Of a stretch of DNA of 64,000 bases, positions 50,278 through 64,000 are shown piece by piece; the stretch's first letter is position 1, and each line of letters starts with the position of its first letter. The notes below the pieces were generated by a model. That model did no database searches, had not been told where the DNA came from, and saw nothing but the letters and a program-made list of their open reading frames with translations. This DNA is from Amorphochlora amoebiformis (Eukaryota; Cercozoa; Chlorarachniophyceae). Position numbers and translations under genes: made by a program. The stretch is from NCBI GenBank assembly GCA_054601695.1, contig BAAHQB010000128.1, forward strand, positions 466,268-530,267, written 5' to 3'.

Positions 50278-50280
<3 letters not shown>
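50225..50280. repeat. Inverted copy of the acceptor repeat
   Basis: GGTTTTACTGGATTCAGATC on the plus strand is the reverse complement of the 49869 copy. With the TA block it forms a large potential hairpin in the intron. Confidence 0.8.
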
Positions 50281-50325
<45 letters not shown>

Positions 50326-50454
50326 CATATATATATATATATATATATTGTGTGTGTATTATATATTTTGGGTAGGTAGATAGATATGCAGTGCAGACAT
50401 TTGGAGAGGGAGAGAGAGAGACCAATGCCAACATTTGGGATCGAAAATACCCTA

Positions 50455-51005
50455 CACATGGGATCCAAAATAGGCTACACATTGGATAGACCATTAGATA
50501 GGCTACACATGGGATAGACCAATAGGCTTCACATGGGATAGACAAATAGGCTACATACCCATGGGATAGACCAATAGGGTACACATGGGATAGACCAATA
50601 GGCTACATATGGGATAGACCAATAGATGGGCTGCACATGGGATTGATCAATAGATAGGCTACACATGGGATAGACCAATAGGCTTCACATGGGATAGATT
50701 AACAGGCTTCACATGGGAAAGACCAATAGGCTACACATGGGATAGACCAATAGGCTACACATGGGATAGACCAATGGATAGGGTGCATATGGGATAGACC
50801 AATAGATAGGCTACACATGGGATAGCCCAATAGGCTTCACATGGGATAGACCAATAGATAGGCTACACATGGGATTGAGATTACATAGGATGGGATTGAC
50901 AATAGATAGTATACATGGGATTGACAATAGGCTACACATGGGATTCACAATAGGCTACACGTGGGATTGTCAATAGATAGAGTACACATTGGATTGACAA
51001 TAGAT
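50455..51005. repeat. GGCTACACATGGGATAGACCAATA minisatellite
   Basis: About 20 units of 24-30 bp in the intron that separates the FKBP and parvulin exons. Confidence 0.85.
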
Positions 51006-51037
51006 AGGGCACATATGGCTATGGGTTGTTTTTAAAC

Positions 51038-61227
<10,190 letters not shown>

Positions 61228-61266
61228 GTAAGATGATGTACTATATACGTGTATCTACATATCTGC

Positions 61267-61315
<49 letters not shown>

Positions 61316-61359
61316 CATATATACATATGTGTATGTGTATACGCACGTATGTGTGTGTC

Positions 61360-61400
<41 letters not shown>

Positions 61401-61403
<3 letters not shown>

Positions 61404-61835
61404 AACGCAACGGTATGGAAGACAGTGGTCTGGTAGTCTTTTCCAATTCGGAATTCAATTCAGTTGCCAAGATGGCTACATTACTTTAAAATGACTGTGT
61501 TAAAGCTGGGTACGATTGGGAATCCTTAAGCGTGATATGGCGCGACGTCACGCCCTGTCCCCTTACCTCTCTGAAGCCCCGTTACTACCGGGTACTACCA
61601 GGTATTACTGGGTACTACCGGGTACTACCGGGTATCACTGGGTACCACCGGGTGTCACTGGGTACTACCGGGTGTCACTGGGTACTACCGGGTACTACCG
61701 GATGGATGATCTCCAGGCCGTCTCCAGCATATCCATCGTCTCCAGCGGTCTCCAAAAGAGCTACGGTGACATTTCTATACTCTGCAGATATCTACGCATC
61801 GAGCTGCATCTAGTGATGCTATCTATATGTTATCG
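61401..61835 (+). mobile_element. SINE-like element copy 3
   Basis: Follows (TA)n directly. The head GTTAACGCAACGGTATGG has an A-box look and CGGAATTCAATTC at about 61449 a B-box look. It contains nine or ten GGGTACTACC/GGGTATCACT units (61588-61700) and CTCCAGCGGTCTCC, then GATATCTACGC. Confidence 0.55.
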
Positions 61836-61850
61836 TTGTATTTATGCTCT

Positions 61851-61918
<68 letters not shown>

Positions 61919-61982
61919 ATATGTGTATATATAATATGCATATATGTATATATAAATATATATATATATATATCTCCGAGTA

Positions 61983-62360
61983 CGGTAGCAGGCAAAGATG
62001 TCTCGTGGTCCAGAGTAGTCTAGGTTTGGTGAAGTCCATTTGGATCATCCCACTCGGAATATGACCACCTGGTTGGAACAAAGTGGGTGACTTATGCTTA
62101 CAGAGTATTCCAAACAACTTGAGTTCACAAACACCTCGAATATTAAGGGAAATTTCTGGATCGTGACATGGTCTTGAAACTAATAATCTGGACGGATAAT
62201 CTCGGGTAGTACCGGATATTGGCGTTACTTCCAGGTACTATCGGCTGAGACGATATCCAGCAATCTCCGGATCTCCAGCGATCGCCTGCGATCTCCTGCG
62301 ATCTCCTGCGATCTCGCAAATCATTGACTCAATTTCTATACTGTATCGACATCTACTCCC
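61983..62360 (+). mobile_element. SINE-like element copy 4
   Basis: Shares GGTTGGAACAAAGTGGGT, GGGTAGTACCGG, CTCCAGCGATC and TCGACATCTACTCC with the other copies. Three GCGATCTCCT units are near 62285. Confidence 0.5.
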
Positions 62361-62425
62361 TAATTACGCCTTTTCATATTCTTTACTACTGCACTGCACC
62401 ACTGTGCTAACAATGTTTATACGTT

Positions 62426-62735
62426 GTTAGCGCAGCGGTACATGTAGTATACGAGTGATAGTCATTAGTTTGCGACTGAGTCAAGCCAGTTGATTATGTT
62501 AGTTGAATTATACCAGTTGGATTGATTAGCTTGGTTGGGACAAAGTGGGTTAGTGCACACAGAGTACTGGAATCTTCTGGAAAGATCGGGAGCGTGTATG
62601 GCGTGACGCCACACCTTTTCACCTAATAGTGTGCAGTACCGGTGGCACGTGAGTTTTTCTCCAGCGATTTCTGAGATTCCAACGATCTCCAGTATACCTA
62701 TGAGCATGTTCCTACACACTCTCGATATCTCCTCT
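62426..62735 (+). mobile_element. SINE-like element copy 5
   Basis: TTAGCGCAGCGGTA (A-box-like) and GCGACTGAGTCAAGCC (B-box-like) begin the copy. It then has GGTTGGGACAAAGTGGGT, TGGCGTGACGCCACACC, CTCCAGCGATTTC and TCTCGATATCTCC. Confidence 0.55.
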
Positions 62736-63069
62736 CGTACTATTCATATCCTAGGGTATCAAAACCTAATACATATATACGTATATATATAATATAAATA
62801 TATATATATATAAGTGTGTGTGTGTGTGTGTAAATATATTATATATATATATATATGTATATATATGTTTGCATATATGTGTGTATATATACATGTATAT
62901 ATGCATCCAAAAATATATGTGTGTGTTTATTGTATCGCTACAGGTTTATATGTGAAAATTATAGTTTTGTGTGTGATTTGTTAGCGCGAAAAAAAGGTAT
63001 TAAGAATTTTGTTTATGAAATTTACTAGGCAACGAGCTTTACGTATTTCGAAAGGCCTTTGAGTTAGGG

Positions 63070-63336
63070 TCAGGGCCCACTAGCAATTGCACTCGGCTTC
63101 TTATGCCCCCTCCTTCGACCAGGACCAGGGTATGGTACCATACAAATTGCAAAACCAATTGTTTCGATTTTTGAAACATTTTCTGGCACCTCTGAAGGAC
63201 TTAACTGTAATCCACGAAAACAACAGCTATCATCAGTCTCTGGATCTGGATCTGGTTCTGGAGTTCGAAATGCTTCACATAGGCCTTCGTCGAGGACCCA
63301 CGCTGCTGCAACCGATAAAAAGGCTAGTACATACAT
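63070..63336 (-). CDS. Ambiguous subtelomeric ORF, possible secreted peptide
   Basis: An uninterrupted 88-codon frame starts at an ATG at 63336 with MYVLAFLSVAAAWVLDEG, which looks like a signal peptide, followed by an acidic TPEPDPDPETDD stretch, four cysteines and a basic C-terminus, ending in TGA. The opposite strand is also open and protein-like across the same DNA (GYGTIQIAKPIVSIFETFSG, a SGSGSG run, AAATDKKAST). It begins at an acceptor at 63078 and could be a late exon of the preceding plus-strand gene. I cannot decide which strand codes. Confidence 0.25.
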   Translation of the reverse strand: MYVLAFLSVAAAWVLDEGLCEAFRTPEPDPDPETDDSCCFRGLQLSPSEVPENVSKIETIGFAICMVPYPGPGRRRGHKKPSAIASGP

Positions 63337-63744
63337 ATCCAGTTTCGTATACACACATATGTAGAACGTATATATCTATATTTACTAGATTTACGTTGTA
63401 TAACCTATATCAATATACGATATACATTATGAATAAGGACTAAATCTAATCCATAAAAACACTGGATATCTTTACACATACCTATATTGTATTTAAAATT
63501 CCATTAAATGTATCTGATTAAACACAGCAAACAAAGACGGATAAAAGGAAAGGAATTGAACACGGCGTAGAATCTCGAAAAAGAAGCAAGAAAAGCTAAC
63601 TCCAGTAACTCATAACTATACCTGCACTAGATATACATCCAGTCTATACACAGTAAATTGAATATCAACAATGAGTTATAATCTTTATCAAAACAATTTC
63701 AAATTCTCTGCATTCTTGAAAAGAATTTAACTGATAAGGGTGCT

Positions 63745-64000
63745 GTAAGGGTGTCGGGTTAGGGTGTCGGGTTAGGGTTAGGGTTAGGGTTAGGGTTAGG
63801 GTGTAGGCTTAGGGTGTCGGGTTAGGGTGTAGGGTTAGGGTGTCGGGTTAGGGTTAGGGTGTTAGGGTTAGGGTTAGGGTTAGGGTGTCGGGTTAGGGTT
63901 AGGGTTAGGGTTAGGGTGTCGGGTTAGGGTGTCGGGTTAGGGTTAGGGTTAGGGTTAGGGTTAGGGTGTCGGGTTAGGGTGTCGGGTTAGGGTGTCGGGT
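63745..64000 (+). repeat. Telomeric array: TTAGGG with TGTCGGG variant
   Basis: (TTAGGG)1-5 runs are separated by TGTCGGG (once TGTAGGG/TGTAGGC). The G-rich strand points to the window end, as at a right chromosome end. 63,370-63,745 before it is unique AT-rich sequence with no feature seen. Confidence 0.9.

Overview
The window looks like the end of a chromosome from a nuclear eukaryotic genome, probably an alga or other protist. The right edge (about 63,750-64,000) is a G-rich telomere-type array of TTAGGG mixed with a TGTCGGG variant, running toward the window end. Perfect (TA)n arrays and minisatellites fill a large share of the sequence, and nearly all long open frames (poly-YI, poly-HV, poly-ML) are shadows of them. 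Real coding sequence consists of short exons (17-300 nt) in the non-repetitive islands. I found them by hand by looking for AG acceptors, GT donors, matching intron phase and protein-like sequence. No reading frame or family call was checked with software.

Layout, left to right: (1) 4363-981, minus, unknown protein of about 313 aa with an Asn/Pro-rich stretch. (2) 4847-14168, plus, head-to-head with (1): a multi-pass membrane protein with segments resembling a 7TM-RGS protein; the model is incomplete. (3) 14928-17972, plus, a weak small gene. (4) 28867-19212, minus, a DUF2797-family protein in at least 15 exons. (5) 29318-30438, plus, about 101 aa, unknown. (6) 31184-46424, plus, a 17-exon, about 458-aa secretory-pathway glycosyltransferase-like protein, phase-consistent from signal peptide to stop. 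(7) 57069-47703, minus, a plant-type FKBP12 (5 exons) followed in phase by a WW-less PIN1-type parvulin (5 exons). These are either one dual-isomerase fusion or two tandem genes. (8) 59416-61227 or beyond, plus, unknown. Then comes subtelomeric SINE-like material, one ambiguous ORF and the telomere.

The most interesting signal is structural. Introns hold long (TA)n blocks, and very often a minisatellite whose repeat unit is a copy of the neighbouring exon edge, including its splice site. Several exons also have whole, decaying or still-open tandem copies beside them. The 5' splice sites are little more than GT, while acceptors are always AG. The two spacers between converging genes are strikingly rich in the tetranucleotide CTAG. 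A tRNA-like SINE family sits at the edges of (TA)n arrays.

The two confidently recognised enzymes in (7) are prolyl isomerases. The other genes show no obvious common pathway, so this is a gene neighbourhood rather than an operon.
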